A stretch of DNA of 64,000 nt from Shewanella sp. OPT22 (GCF_004168585.1 NZ_PGVH01000033.1:10591-74590), one strand, 5' to 3'; counted from the first letter of the stretch, positions 55,204 through 64,000 are shown. Numbers and translations: made by a program. The notes: generated from the letters alone by a model not told the origin.

Positions 55204-55698
55204 ATGAGTAACGTGCAAATTCGCCATTCGACTGAAGCCGATATCCCAGCAATTGTTGATTTATATAAACAGAAAAGTGTTTATGCCAATACTTTACAGC
55301 ATCCGTATCCCAATTTGACTTATTGGACACGTCGATTGACCAACCTTCCTGAGGGAAGCTATAGCTTAGTTGCGGAAATCGATGGCAAAGTCGTTGGGCA
55401 GTTAAGCATGGAAGTGAGTGTGAGGCCAAGACGTAAACATGTTGCAAGTTTGGGGATGGGTGTGTGTGAATCTACAAGGCGCAAAGGTGTCGGAAAAGCA
55501 TTGCTGAAGGCCGCATTAGAACTCGCACATAACTGGTTAGCCGTTACTCGAGTTGAGCTTGAAGTTTACACCGATAATCATGCGGGCATCAATTTATATG
55601 AAAATTGTGGCTTCGTGATTGAAGGGCAAATGAAGCACTATGCATATAGAGATGGCGTGTACGTTGATGCATATTTGATGTCGCATATGATTTCATAA
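55204..55698 (+). CDS. aaaT: GNAT N-acetyltransferase, AaaT/YhhY type
   Basis: A 164-residue GNAT acetyltransferase closely resembling E. coli YhhY (AaaT), which acetylates some L-amino acids such as Phe and Met. Shared stretches are VYANTLQHPYP near residue 25, SVRPRRKHVA, the acetyl-CoA-binding RRKGVGKALLKAALE, and near the end NCGFVIEGQMKHYAYRDGVY. AAAGGAAG precedes the ATG. It is a single gene between the ankyrin pseudogene and the lipoprotein, both in AT-rich DNA. Confidence 0.85.
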   Translation: MSNVQIRHSTEADIPAIVDLYKQKSVYANTLQHPYPNLTYWTRRLTNLPEGSYSLVAEIDGKVVGQLSMEVSVRPRRKHVASLGMGVCESTRRKGVGKALLKAALELAHNWLAVTRVELEVYTDNHAGINLYENCGFVIEGQMKHYAYRDGVYVDAYLMSHMIS

Positions 55699-55938
55699 AT
55701 GGCTATAAAATGATGACAGCTCTAGTTTGATCGTATACGGCTTACTTTCTTACTAGAGTAATATAAAAACACCTACCAACAATATCTTATCTAATACTTT
55801 GTTCTTATCGATTGAAATATAAATGACACAATAAATAAACAATTTAGAAATAAAAGTGCAGTCCTTTTGTCATTTTATGCAGGTAATTTTGTCGTGTCCA
55901 AAAACTAACCTGATAAAAATCCGTCCTCGGAGAAGACA

Positions 55939-58770
55939 ATGGAACTGAAGAATATATTTAAACTTGGAGCGCTTACAACTGCTTTGGCACTAGCTGGCTG
56001 TGGTGGCGATGTAAATATTAAGACTGGAAGCGAAACTGTTACCCCTCCTGTTACTCCTCCACCAGCAAATCAACAAACTCCTGAAGAGAAAGCTTATAGT
56101 GGCTTTGCAACAAAAAGCACGACACTAGCTTCTGTAGACGGTAAGCAAGTTTGGGTATTAAAAGGTACTTTAGCGCCGTCTTCTTCTGCATCAACGATTG
56201 GAAGCTTTGGTGGTCAAGACAGTAGCCGCATTGTTTTAGGTAACGATGTTGTTTGGCAACTTGAAGGTGCAGTAGTTGCTGGTGGTGACAATGAAAACTC
56301 TGTTGAACTAGAAGTTATGGCGGGTACCAAAGTACTTGGTGCAAGAGAGTCTTACGTGGTTATTAGCCGTGGCTCTATGATCAAGGCTGAAGGTACTGAA
56401 GCAGCTCCTATCGTATTTACTTCTGTTGAAAAGGGGATTGGTCAAACTGGTGCTCCTGGTCAATGGGGAGGATTAGTTTTACTGGGTAATGCTCCAGTAA
56501 ATACTTGTCCAGACTTAACAGATTGCTCTGCTTCATTCGAAGTCGGTAACCACAGCTATGGTGGTAATGATTCAGAAGACAATTCTGGTGTTCTTAAGTA
56601 CGTTCGTGTTGAGCACGGTGGTTTTAAAATCAACGATACTCAAGAAATGAACGGTGTAAGTTTTGGTGCTGTAGGTAGCGGTACAGTAGTAAGCCACTTA
56701 CAAGTTCATGATAACAATGATGATGGTATCGAATTCTGGGGCGGAAGTGTTTCAGTTAAAAATGTTGTGCTAACAGATAACTTTGATGACTCATTAGATT
56801 GGACCAATGGCTGGACAGGTTCTGCACAGCATATTTATATTCGTGAAAAAGACAATGGTTCAAACCGTGGTATTGAAGCAGATTCTAATTCAGATACTAA
56901 CGTTGAGCCAAGGTCTAATCCTCGTATCACAAACATTACAATTCAAGTTGCTGAAGGCAAGAACTCTGGCGGTGATGATGCTGAAGGTATCTTACTGCGC
57001 AAGAGTACTGGTGTGATGGCACATAATATTCTTGTTAAAGGTAAGCCCGCTTCTGGCGAGTGTTTAGAAATCAATGGTGATACAACTGTTGAGCTAGCAG
57101 AGGTTGGTGGGCTTGTATTCAATCACAGCTTGATTGATTGTACTGAGCCATTTAAAAACGCAAAAGCGGATGCCGATAAAGGTACAACGTTAGCGTACGA
57201 CGTTGAAGAGTGGTTTACTGAGCAAGAAGGTAACTTAACCGTTGCTTCTGATCTAAATGGTTACATGCCAAATCCATCTTCACCAGCGTTAACTGGTGGT
57301 TTAGCTGACCTTTCTAACATTGACTCACGTCTAGTCGATGCAGATTATATTGGAGCTTTCGACGGTGAAAACGATTGGACAGTAGGTTGGACCATTGATA
57401 TTCATGGCAATACTTCACCTGCACCTGTTCAAGAGTTACCTGAGTTAACGTCTTGTCCTGCTGGAACAATGTCAGAAGGTGTACCAGCTGGTCTATATGC
57501 AGATGATAGTGTAGCTCTAGTTTGTTCACTGTCAGGCAATATCACTTCTCCGGTAACCTTATTAGCAGGTTCAAACGTACTTTATAAGCTTAAAGATGGC
57601 GCTGTGGTTATCGGTGGTGATAACGAAGACGCAACTACTCTAGGCATTCAAGCTGGTACAAAGCTATTCGGTGAGTCTGGAAGTTACATTGCCGTAAGCC
57701 GTGGTTCTAAGATTATGGCTGAAGGTAATGAAAGTAACCCAATCATCATGACTTCTGAAGAGGATGTGATTGCTGGCGCTTCACCAGACCGCGGCCAGTG
57801 GGGCGGTTTAGTTCTGCTAGGTAACGGTGAAACAAACAAGTGTGATGACAAGACCGACTGTGATGTGTCATTTGAAGTAGGTCAGCACAACTACGGCGGT
57901 GACAACAACGCTGATAGCAGTGGCCAGCTAAGCTACGTCGTTGTTAAGTATGCTGGTTTCAAAGTAAATGATACGCAAGAAATGAACGGTATCTCATTTG
58001 CAGCAGTTGGTAGTGGTACACAAGTTGACCACATCCAAGTACATGCAAACGGCGATGATGGTGTTGAGTTCTGGGGTGGTGCGGTAAATCTTAAATATGT
58101 TTACTTAACAAACAACTTTGATGACTCTTTAGACTGGACAAATGGTTGGACTGGTAAAGTTCAGCATCTATTCATCACTCATGAAGATGGTCAAGCTAAC
58201 CGTGGTATTGAAGCTGACAGTCACAAGACTGATGATGCAACGCCAGTATCTAAGCCTATGATTTCAAACGTCACCATTCTACCTGGTGTCGACGTTGAAA
58301 ATGCAAGTGGTGATAAAGGTGAAGGTATCTTACTTCGTGTTGCAACAGCGGGTGAACTACACAATGTTTTAGTTCAAGGTCGTAAAGGAAGTACAGGTGA
58401 TACTGAGTCAGGTGAGTGTTTAGAGCTTGATGGTACTTACCCAACGCTAGTCAACAATGTTGAAGACGGTGAATTGGAAATGACTCACTCAATCATTGAT
58501 TGTAACGAGCCATTCAAGTACAGCTCTGAAAATGATGCAACTACTGATGCGATTGATGTTGAAGCATGGTTCCTTGCTGATGATAAAAACAATGCTGCAA
58601 CTGAAGTATCGCTAATGAGCTCAGGTGTTCCGGCTGAAGGTGAATCAAACCTACTAGGTGCTGGTAAAGACATGAGTGCAGAGGATAACTTCTTTGACGC
58701 AACGGATTACATCGGTGCATTTGGAACTGAAGACTGGACTGCTGGCTGGACGTTTAAGCCACAGCAGTAA
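55939..58770 (+). CDS. Large lipoprotein with internally duplicated beta-helix-like domain
   Basis: A 943-residue lipoprotein: signal MELKNIFKLGALTTALALAGC, lipidated Cys 21, and a Thr/Pro linker (TPPVTPPPANQQTP). The rest is two similar halves, about 60–490 and 500–943. Both contain GGDNE, SYVVISRGS/SYIAVSRGS, GQWGGLVLLGN, NDTQEMNG, EFWGG and NFDDSLDWTNGWTG in the same order. These glycine- and Asp/Asn-rich turns suggest right-handed parallel beta-helices. The partner is the TonB-dependent receptor gene just downstream, so it probably helps capture a ligand at the surface; no catalytic motif was identified. GGAG is before the ATG. Two hairpins follow. Confidence 0.8.
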   Translation: MELKNIFKLGALTTALALAGCGGDVNIKTGSETVTPPVTPPPANQQTPEEKAYSGFATKSTTLASVDGKQVWVLKGTLAPSSSASTIGSFGGQDSSRIVLGNDVVWQLEGAVVAGGDNENSVELEVMAGTKVLGARESYVVISRGSMIKAEGTEAAPIVFTSVEKGIGQTGAPGQWGGLVLLGNAPVNTCPDLTDCSASFEVGNHSYGGNDSEDNSGVLKYVRVEHGGFKINDTQEMNGVSFGAVGSGTVVSHLQVHDNNDDGIEFWGGSVSVKNVVLTDNFDDSLDWTNGWTGSAQHIYIREKDNGSNRGIEADSNSDTNVEPRSNPRITNITIQVAEGKNSGGDDAEGILLRKSTGVMAHNILVKGKPASGECLEINGDTTVELAEVGGLVFNHSLIDCTEPFKNAKADADKGTTLAYDVEEWFTEQEGNLTVASDLNGYMPNPSSPALTGGLADLSNIDSRLVDADYIGAFDGENDWTVGWTIDIHGNTSPAPVQELPELTSCPAGTMSEGVPAGLYADDSVALVCSLSGNITSPVTLLAGSNVLYKLKDGAVVIGGDNEDATTLGIQAGTKLFGESGSYIAVSRGSKIMAEGNESNPIIMTSEEDVIAGASPDRGQWGGLVLLGNGETNKCDDKTDCDVSFEVGQHNYGGDNNADSSGQLSYVVVKYAGFKVNDTQEMNGISFAAVGSGTQVDHIQVHANGDDGVEFWGGAVNLKYVYLTNNFDDSLDWTNGWTGKVQHLFITHEDGQANRGIEADSHKTDDATPVSKPMISNVTILPGVDVENASGDKGEGILLRVATAGELHNVLVQGRKGSTGDTESGECLELDGTYPTLVNNVEDGELEMTHSIIDCNEPFKYSSENDATTDAIDVEAWFLADDKNNAATEVSLMSSGVPAEGESNLLGAGKDMSAEDNFFDATDYIGAFGTEDWTAGWTFKPQQ

Positions 58771-58780
58771 TCAATGAGAG

Positions 58781-58800
58781 GCCAACTCAGCAGAGTTGGC
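58781..58800 (+). terminator. Hairpin between lipoprotein and receptor genes
   Basis: GCCAACTC and GAGTTGGC form a perfect 8-bp stem around AGCA, followed by TTTCT. It may act as a partial terminator that reduces receptor expression relative to the lipoprotein. Confidence 0.55.
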
Positions 58801-58813
58801 TTTCTCCAGATTA

Positions 58814-58832
58814 AAGCCGCAATTTGCGGCTT
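58814..58832 (+). terminator. Second hairpin before the receptor gene
   Basis: AAGCCGC and GCGGCTT pair around AATTT, 28 bp before the receptor start. With the previous hairpin it forms a tandem element in the leader. Confidence 0.5.
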
Positions 58833-58860
58833 CCTTCAATCTCACAGGAAAGTCATTATT

Positions 58861-61530
58861 ATGAAAACCAAGCCGAACTTTTCAGTTAACAAGTTGAGCC
58901 GTGCTGTCGCTATAGCGATGTCTGCCGCTGCCATGCTCACAACTTTTCCAGGCTATTCGGCAGACGAAAATATCGATCCTAAAGAAGATTTCCCCATTGA
59001 GCCAATTGAGGTCATCGAAGTTCAAGGACGTTTAAGAACCGCCGCATCAGCAGCGATTGAGGAACGTCGTGAAGCTCCTACCGTTGAAGATTTAATGGGC
59101 GCAGAGCAAATCAGCCGTACAGGTGATAGTGATGCCGCAGCTGCACTTCGTCGAATCACTGGTTTAACCCTAAAAGACGGTAAATTTATCTATGTGCGTG
59201 GTTTGGGTGAACGTTATTCTTCAACATCGTTAAACGGTGCTGTCGTACCATCACCAGATCCAACCCGTAATGTTGTACCGCTAGACATGTTCCCTGCGTC
59301 AATTATTGATTCACTGTCCGTACAAAAAGCGGCTTCTGCTGATATGCCTGCAGCATTTGGTGGTGGCCATGTCGACATCAGAACTAAGTCGATACCATCC
59401 GATTTTTTCTTTAAAGCTAAAATTGGTACTCGCTATAACACGAACGATTCTAAAGACACTTACACCTACAATGGTGGTGGCGATGATTGGCAAGGAAAAG
59501 ACGATGGGACAAGAGCTATGCCTCAGTCCATCAACGATACCATCGCTCGTTACGGTGGCTTATCTCCGATTGATATTTTAACAGGGTCGAATGGAACGGT
59601 TGATTTCCCAACGGCTCAGAATATTAACCGCTCATTAGTCAACGATATATATCGTGATATGACGATCCAGCATGAGGATACAGACTTAGGTTTAAGAGCA
59701 AACGCCTCTGTAGGAAACAGCTGGGAGATAGGTGACGAGTCTATGTTTGGATTTGTTGCTGCTGCGTCTTATAAAGCTCAAGCTGAAAACTATACAAAAA
59801 CAGAAGTCGAGCTGGATGGTGATAAAGAGCAAGTTCAGGTAGAAAACTCAAAAGACATTGTTGGAACAGATTCTATCGTGCAAATTTCAGGTATGTTCAA
59901 TATGGGATTCGAACTGAACGAAAACCATAAAATTGAAACTTATACTACATATTTGCGTGATACATCTGATGATGTGTCAATCTCGCTAGAAGAAACAATT
60001 GATACCATCAGTGAGCCTAACGCACTTCTTGTAAATGAAATTGAGTATCAAGAACGCTCGTTGATCAGTAATCAGATAAAAGGTAAGCATTATCTTGAAG
60101 ATCTTTGGGATGTTGAACTGGATTGGATGTATACCGATTCTCGCTCAAGACGCTATGCACCAAGTGAATTGTCGTATACATATAACGTGATTGTCGATGA
60201 CAATGGACAATACACTGACCGCAAGTTGAACACACAAGATGCACCAAAATATTTATACAGTAACCTAGAAGATGATGCTGAAAATTATGGTTGGAGCTTA
60301 ACTTACCCAATTGATATGGGTGATACCATTATTAAGCTACGCGCTGGTTACCAATATAATGAGCGAGTTCGTCACAGTTTTGCGACTCGCTTGGGATTAG
60401 AAGTGGGCCTTAGCCCTAATCAAGCTAATGGTGATATCTTAAGTCTCGACTACAACCGTATTTTTTCTGACGAAAACATCGCATCGAATGTGTTGGATCT
60501 TGAGTTAAGAGATGCATCAACAGATACAGAAGATTATGTAGCCGCTGAAAAAAATGACGCTGGTTTTGCAAGTATCGATATTGATATTGATGATGTATGG
60601 CGAATTTATGCGGGGATTCGATATGAAGATTTTCGTAGAACGACATTACCATTAACACCAGAAGGCGAGATTTCAGATGAAGCTGGTCGTTACAGCATTA
60701 CGGATTACGTTATTGTTGAGGATGGCTGGTTCCCGTCATTATCTCTAACATGGAAAGATTCTGACACGACTCAATGGCGTTTTGGTGCAAGTAAGACAAT
60801 TGTTCGTCCGGACTTACGTGAAGTGTCTCCAGTACGATTTCAAGACCCAATTACCGGTTTTGACTTCTTCGGCAATCCAGAGTTAACCAGCTCAGACATT
60901 CTCAATTTTGATTTACGTTGGGAAATGTACTCAGATGATGGCAATAACTTCAGTATTGGCGGTTTTTATAAAGATGTTGAAGCACCAATTGAACCAGTAC
61001 AGCGTATTTCGGAAGCCGGACGTCAGCTTAAGTTCTACAATGCGGAATCCGGTGTAATTTATGGTATCGAAACTGAGTTCTTACATGACTTGAATTTCTT
61101 AGGTGACTGGGGCGACAGTTTCTTTGTTGCAGGTAACTTAACGTTAAGCGATTCAGAAATCGAAATTCAGCCAAATGGTGAGATTGCCCCAACCAACTTG
61201 AAACGCCGTATGACGGGACACAGTGAGTGGGTAGCTAACTTGCAACTCAGTTTTGACTCACCAGATGAAATGCACAGCTCAACGTTAGTGTATAACGTAT
61301 TTGGCGAACGTATTGCTTATGGCGGCCGTGGTGGGTTAGATGATGTGTATGAACAACCATTTAACAGCTTAGATTTTACCTACAGTTTTCTTCCTGATGA
61401 ATTTTTGACTTTCAAACTGAAAGCAAGAAATATATTAGGTTCAGAAACTGAGTATAAGCAGCAAGGCGTTAAAGTTTACTCGAAAAATCCGGGTACTGAA
61501 TTTACGTTTGAAGTCAGCTACAGCTACTAA
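58861..61530 (+). CDS. TonB-dependent outer-membrane receptor
   Basis: An 889-residue TonB-dependent receptor. Signal peptide MKTKPNFSVNKLSRAVAIAM… cut near GYSA|DEN; TonB-box-like EPIEVIEVQG; plug domain with EDLMGAEQISRTGDSDAAAA and GLTLKDGKFIYVRGLGERYS; then a 22-strand barrel ending EFTFEVSYSY with a C-terminal aromatic. No siderophore or B12 hallmark is visible and the substrate is unknown. The ATG at 58861, with AGGA upstream, is chosen because a longer frame would put 29 charged residues before the signal peptide. It pairs with the upstream duplicated lipoprotein. Confidence 0.88.
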   Translation: MKTKPNFSVNKLSRAVAIAMSAAAMLTTFPGYSADENIDPKEDFPIEPIEVIEVQGRLRTAASAAIEERREAPTVEDLMGAEQISRTGDSDAAAALRRITGLTLKDGKFIYVRGLGERYSSTSLNGAVVPSPDPTRNVVPLDMFPASIIDSLSVQKAASADMPAAFGGGHVDIRTKSIPSDFFFKAKIGTRYNTNDSKDTYTYNGGGDDWQGKDDGTRAMPQSINDTIARYGGLSPIDILTGSNGTVDFPTAQNINRSLVNDIYRDMTIQHEDTDLGLRANASVGNSWEIGDESMFGFVAAASYKAQAENYTKTEVELDGDKEQVQVENSKDIVGTDSIVQISGMFNMGFELNENHKIETYTTYLRDTSDDVSISLEETIDTISEPNALLVNEIEYQERSLISNQIKGKHYLEDLWDVELDWMYTDSRSRRYAPSELSYTYNVIVDDNGQYTDRKLNTQDAPKYLYSNLEDDAENYGWSLTYPIDMGDTIIKLRAGYQYNERVRHSFATRLGLEVGLSPNQANGDILSLDYNRIFSDENIASNVLDLELRDASTDTEDYVAAEKNDAGFASIDIDIDDVWRIYAGIRYEDFRRTTLPLTPEGEISDEAGRYSITDYVIVEDGWFPSLSLTWKDSDTTQWRFGASKTIVRPDLREVSPVRFQDPITGFDFFGNPELTSSDILNFDLRWEMYSDDGNNFSIGGFYKDVEAPIEPVQRISEAGRQLKFYNAESGVIYGIETEFLHDLNFLGDWGDSFFVAGNLTLSDSEIEIQPNGEIAPTNLKRRMTGHSEWVANLQLSFDSPDEMHSSTLVYNVFGERIAYGGRGGLDDVYEQPFNSLDFTYSFLPDEFLTFKLKARNILGSETEYKQQGVKVYSKNPGTEFTFEVSYSY

Positions 61531-61537
61531 TTGTTAG

Positions 61538-61577
61538 TAAGTTGAGTAGCCTTAAAATAAAATGGCTACTCAACTTA
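61538..61577. terminator. Bidirectional hairpin between receptor and helical-protein operon
   Basis: TAAGTTGAGTAGCC and GGCTACTCAACTTA form a perfect 14-bp stem with a 12-nt A/T loop. It lies between two converging genes and likely ends both transcripts. Confidence 0.8.
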
Positions 61578-61588
61578 TTCGGTTATTT

Positions 61589-61906
61589 TTAAGCTTTAGC
61601 ATTATGAAGAATATCTTGAAGTGTACCATTCATTAAAGATAACTCACTGTGAACACCATTCATTGAGTTTTGTGTGTTCTTTGCGATATCAACCAATGAT
61701 TTCATATCTACTTTCGGTAAATCAGCGGGTGAGATTTCTTTCATTTTGTTGAAACCATTAATCGTTTTTTTTGTGTTATCAGCAACAACACTGTTTAAAA
61801 TATCTTGCAGTGATTTTTCAAAATCTTTTTGCGTTTCATCTCGAATTTCTTCTTTGTGGCTTATTTGAGCAGTTTGAGCTCCGCTCGTACTTCCGATTGA
61901 ACTCAT
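61589..61906 (-). CDS. Small helical protein, possible type III secretion component
   Basis: A 105-residue protein, MSSIGSTSGAQTAQISHKEE, with a Ser/Thr/Gln-rich N-terminus and no classical signal peptide. The rest is predicted helical, ending ELSLMNGTLQDILHNAKA. Size and C-terminal pattern are loosely like type III inner-rod or needle-type proteins (YscI/PrgJ), but the likeness is weak and no secretion apparatus gene is in the window. It is the last gene of a four-gene minus-strand operon. GGAG is seven bases before the ATG. Confidence 0.6.
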   Translation of the reverse strand: MSSIGSTSGAQTAQISHKEEIRDETQKDFEKSLQDILNSVVADNTKKTINGFNKMKEISPADLPKVDMKSLVDIAKNTQNSMNGVHSELSLMNGTLQDILHNAKA

Positions 61907-61924
61907 GTTGTGTCTCCGAGTGAT

Positions 61925-62344
61925 TTAGTCACTAATGGCGCTTTTAATTGCATCCATCTGGTTTTTAAGGGTGTAAGTTGAAACGTCGATTTGTTGTAGT
62001 ATATTCAAACCTATATTGACCGCTGACAATAGTTGTTGATGAACAGCTTTCGCTTCGTCGGGTAACTGATTATTTTCTGGATCGCTGATACCCGGATAGG
62101 CCTTTTCTAAAGCTTGCTGGCTTGCCATCAGTTGGCTAAAAGTAGCGTGAAAATTGATAAATCGAGCCCCAAGCATATCTTTAGGCTCATTATTGTTGCT
62201 TTCAAGGAAGTCATTGTACTTTTCAAGGGCCGAAACATTTTCAGTCACTTGTTTCAAGATCGAATCAAGTTCTATTCCAGATGCCGCAACCATCATTTCA
62301 TTGTTTGACTTGTTAGTAGTGTTTGCTGATTCCAGTTTTGTCAT
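61925..62344 (-). CDS. Small helical protein 2
   Basis: A 139-residue helical protein starting MTKLESANTTNKSNNEMMVA, N-terminus rich in Asn/Thr/Ser and without signal peptide. It has a coiled-coil-like core (ILKQVTENVSALEKYNDFLE) and a conserved-looking end with LLSAVNIGLNILQQIDVSTY. The family is unknown. The ATG at 62344 is used because GGAG is eight bases upstream; a GTG 24 bases earlier has no site. It is 18 bp from the next gene and 29 bp from the previous, so they share a transcript. Confidence 0.6.
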   Translation of the reverse strand: MTKLESANTTNKSNNEMMVAASGIELDSILKQVTENVSALEKYNDFLESNNNEPKDMLGARFINFHATFSQLMASQQALEKAYPGISDPENNQLPDEAKAVHQQLLSAVNIGLNILQQIDVSTYTLKNQMDAIKSAISD

Positions 62345-62373
62345 TGTTAACACTCCGGCTGAGTCCACATATG

Positions 62374-62916
62374 TCAGCCATTGATTTCATGAGGCATGTA
62401 TAAAGCGCTTGATAGTTTTTGATTTAATTCATCTAATATTGAGTTTAGTTCAGTATACGCTGAGTGATGCTCATATAATTTTTGTTTCAGCTGTACTGGA
62501 TCAAACTTTCGATTTTCAGCATCTAAATCCTCTTTTGAAGGGGTGACGAGTTTTTGTTCATCATCCGCTTCTCTTTCGACGTCATCATCGGGTAGATAGC
62601 CCAGTGAAATTAATTCGTTTAGCTCAGATAAGCAAGCAAGCTTAACTGAGCCCATCATTGAGCTGTTTTCTTCATTACCTAATTTGCCACGCTCTTCTTT
62701 CGCTTTCTCTAAATCATCTTCAAGTAATTTTTCAATTAACTGACTCAGCTTTTTTTCTTTTGGTGTTAGATTCTTAACAGCATTCGTCATCTTATGAGTT
62801 AGATAAGCTTTGAATAGCTCAGGATCACATTTAGCGTTATCTCTATGTGATGTTTCTGCGGCTTGTAATCCTATGACAGGTCTCGAGCTGCGATTAATTG
62901 ATGATACCTCTGACAT
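62374..62916 (-). CDS. Small helical protein 3
   Basis: A 180-residue acidic helical protein starting MSEVSSINRSSRPVIGLQAA. N-terminus polar and Ser-rich, no signal peptide. Segments LTPKEKKLSQLIEKLLEDDL and LKQKLYEHHSAYTELNSILD are strongly amphipathic. Family unknown. GAGG lies seven bases before the ATG. It precedes protein 2 by 29 bp in the operon. Confidence 0.6.
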   Translation of the reverse strand: MSEVSSINRSSRPVIGLQAAETSHRDNAKCDPELFKAYLTHKMTNAVKNLTPKEKKLSQLIEKLLEDDLEKAKEERGKLGNEENSSMMGSVKLACLSELNELISLGYLPDDDVEREADDEQKLVTPSKEDLDAENRKFDPVQLKQKLYEHHSAYTELNSILDELNQKLSSALYMPHEING

Positions 62917-63017
62917 TTTAGACCTCTGCTTAACAAGCGTTGAAGTCCATTTCTACGAATCAAAGCGCCACGAAAATATTTTACTAATGGTAAACAGTAT
63001 ATAAAACGGTTTGCTTG

Positions 63018-63584
63018 CTAACTTCTGATTTTTTGAGGTGTTTGTGCGTTAGTGGTCGTACCAGTCTTGGTTGAGCTTTCTGAAGCAAAACTGGGGAGTT
63101 TTGGCAATATAAGCTGATAGTCTTTTTTAGGGACGTTCTTTAAATCAAATTTTGGGAACTTTACTTGTAAAAGCCCATCATGACTATTAGCAATTTGATC
63201 CATTAACGTTTTAAGTTTATTGATGTATATTTTGGCAGCAGCGAGCAATTTACTTGAATCTTGCAGAAGGTCAAAGCACTCTTTTAACTGCTGCATATCT
63301 CTTTTTTGTTCTGGAGTAATGTTTTTGGCATTCTTTCCGTTCAAATCGTGCAATTCTTGGAGTAAATCGGGCAGTGTTTTATGTTCATGCATAAATTTTT
63401 CGACTTTTTGCTCCAAGAATTTAAAATCATTATCCGCTTTTTTTAACTCGTTACCCATTTTTGAACCGAAAGATTCCGTTGATTTTATAAATGGAAAATC
63501 TTGTGGTTGCACATCTGAAGTTTGCAGAGCTTTATCTGTCATTACCTCATGTGAAGCATTCGAAGAATCAATTGTATTACTCAT
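63018..63584 (-). CDS. Small helical protein 4
   Basis: A 188-residue protein starting MSNTIDSSNASHEVMTDKAL, with a Ser/Asn-rich N-terminus, no signal peptide, a central coiled-coil-like stretch (KKADNDFKFLEQKVEKFMHE) and a C-terminal tail rich in Ser/Thr/Lys. The N-terminal style repeats in the other three proteins and resembles type III export signals. Family unknown. It is the first gene of the operon, with GGGTG before its ATG, and 101 bp from the next gene. Confidence 0.6.
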   Translation of the reverse strand: MSNTIDSSNASHEVMTDKALQTSDVQPQDFPFIKSTESFGSKMGNELKKADNDFKFLEQKVEKFMHEHKTLPDLLQELHDLNGKNAKNITPEQKRDMQQLKECFDLLQDSSKLLAAAKIYINKLKTLMDQIANSHDGLLQVKFPKFDLKNVPKKDYQLILPKLPSFASESSTKTGTTTNAQTPQKIRS

Positions 63585-63673
63585 AAGTCACCCAATAAAA
63601 AACTGAGAATCTATGATCACTATACAAACTTCCCGTACTTTACTATATCGAAAATTTATGACCTACTCAGCTC

Positions 63674-63688
63674 ACTGGTACTACCAGT
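63674..63688. repeat. Short palindrome downstream of the VOC gene
   Basis: ACTGGTACTACCAGT has 7-bp arms around one base and touches the stop of the minus-strand VOC gene. No T-tract follows, so terminator function is uncertain. Confidence 0.35.
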
Positions 63689-64000
63689 TTAGTCGACATA
63701 CTGATTTCTAAGTTCAGGTAAATCAACTAAATATTGAACAAACTCCACTTCAATTCCGTTGGGGTCAATAAAATAAACACTTTTTTGGGTATCATCGTTA
63801 CCACCCCAAATTGCGACTTGGTAACCAGCATTTTGAAGTCGTTGAATCAAGGCCTCAAGATTGCTCACCGTAAAGGCGTAGTGTGCTAACCCAACTTGGT
63901 CGCCTTTTAAATCTCTAGCAGCTGTTTTTCCATGGTCACTGAAAGCTAAATAGTGATAATCATCGCCAAAATGAACCCACTTTCTTGGTTTACCGTACCA
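63689..64000 (-). CDS. VOC-family protein, C-terminal part (cut by window edge)
   Basis: The last 103 residues of a vicinal-oxygen-chelate protein. WVHFGDDYHYLAFSD and QVGLAHYAFTVSNLEAL hold candidate metal His residues, and the end KSVYFIDPNGIEVEFVQYL has the Glu that completes a VOC metal site. Glyoxalase, fosfomycin thiol transferase and dioxygenases share the fold, so the reaction is unknown. The N-terminus is beyond 64000. It is upstream on the same strand as the helical-protein operon but 105 bp apart, with a small palindrome between. Confidence 0.85.
   Translation of the reverse strand, partial: WYGKPRKWVHFGDDYHYLAFSDHGKTAARDLKGDQVGLAHYAFTVSNLEALIQRLQNAGYQVAIWGGNDDTQKSVYFIDPNGIEVEFVQYLVDLPELRNQYVD

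Overview
The window reads as a chromosomal segment of a low-GC marine gammaproteobacterium of the Shewanella lineage. The evidence is gene order: gltB–hptA–oxyR, mutH/rppH–ptsP–TauE–lgt–thyA, metH divergent from a cobalamin-salvage operon, and bamD divergent from rluD–pgeF followed by clpB. Several genes look like effectors or eukaryote-like modules (ankyrin repeats, death-fold-like helical bundles, small Ser/Asn-rich helical proteins without signal peptides). That suggests a host-associated relative such as Parashewanella; this is inference, not proven.

Layout. 1–10.2 kb is conserved housekeeping: the start of gltB (minus), the Hpt phosphotransfer protein, oxyR, a membrane class III nucleotide cyclase, mutH, a 0.7-kb AT-rich gap with DnaA boxes, then rppH, ptsP, a TauE-family permease, lgt and thyA. 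10.2–19 kb is accessory metabolism: an outer-membrane porin, an MHS-type MFS transporter, a secreted-protein gene with an in-frame stop, an unknown gene, and a four-gene minus-strand operon (glutamine-synthetase-like ligase, aldehyde dehydrogenase, Fe-alcohol dehydrogenase, class I amidotransferase). That set is complete for gamma-glutamylated amino-alcohol catabolism. 19.5–32.4 kb is B12 biology: cobalamin-dependent methionine synthase facing cobC, btuD, btuC, cobT, cobS, cobU, cobQ, a SAM methyltransferase, btuR, btuF and a MAPEG protein, with two pairs of MetJ-box-like sites in the shared control region.

32.4–41.1 kb has a secreted proline-rich repeat protein and a self-contained signalling/export operon: membrane-fusion protein, tiny hydrophobic ORF, ABC ATPase, two FtsX/MacB-type permeases, NtrC-family response regulator and sensor kinase, preceded by a sigma-54-type promoter and a palindromic upstream activator site. 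41.1–43.6 kb holds a secreted avidin-family protein, a coniferyl-aldehyde-dehydrogenase-like enzyme with a 22-bp perfect palindrome upstream, a small VOC protein and tRNA-Phe.

43.7–55 kb mixes core genes (bamD, rluD, pgeF, clpB with a sigma-32 promoter) with insertions: an unknown protein beside tRNA-Phe, a pair of death-fold-like proteins wedged between pgeF and clpB, and a decayed ankyrin gene after clpB. 55.2–64 kb has an AaaT/YhhY-type acetyltransferase, a duplicated beta-helix-like lipoprotein with a TonB-dependent receptor, a minus-strand operon of four small helical proteins that resemble secretion substrates, and the end of a VOC-family gene.

All calls come from reading the sequence by eye; no database search or structure prediction was run. 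Start codons were moved from the longest frame where a ribosome binding site favoured an inner start, and each such case is stated.
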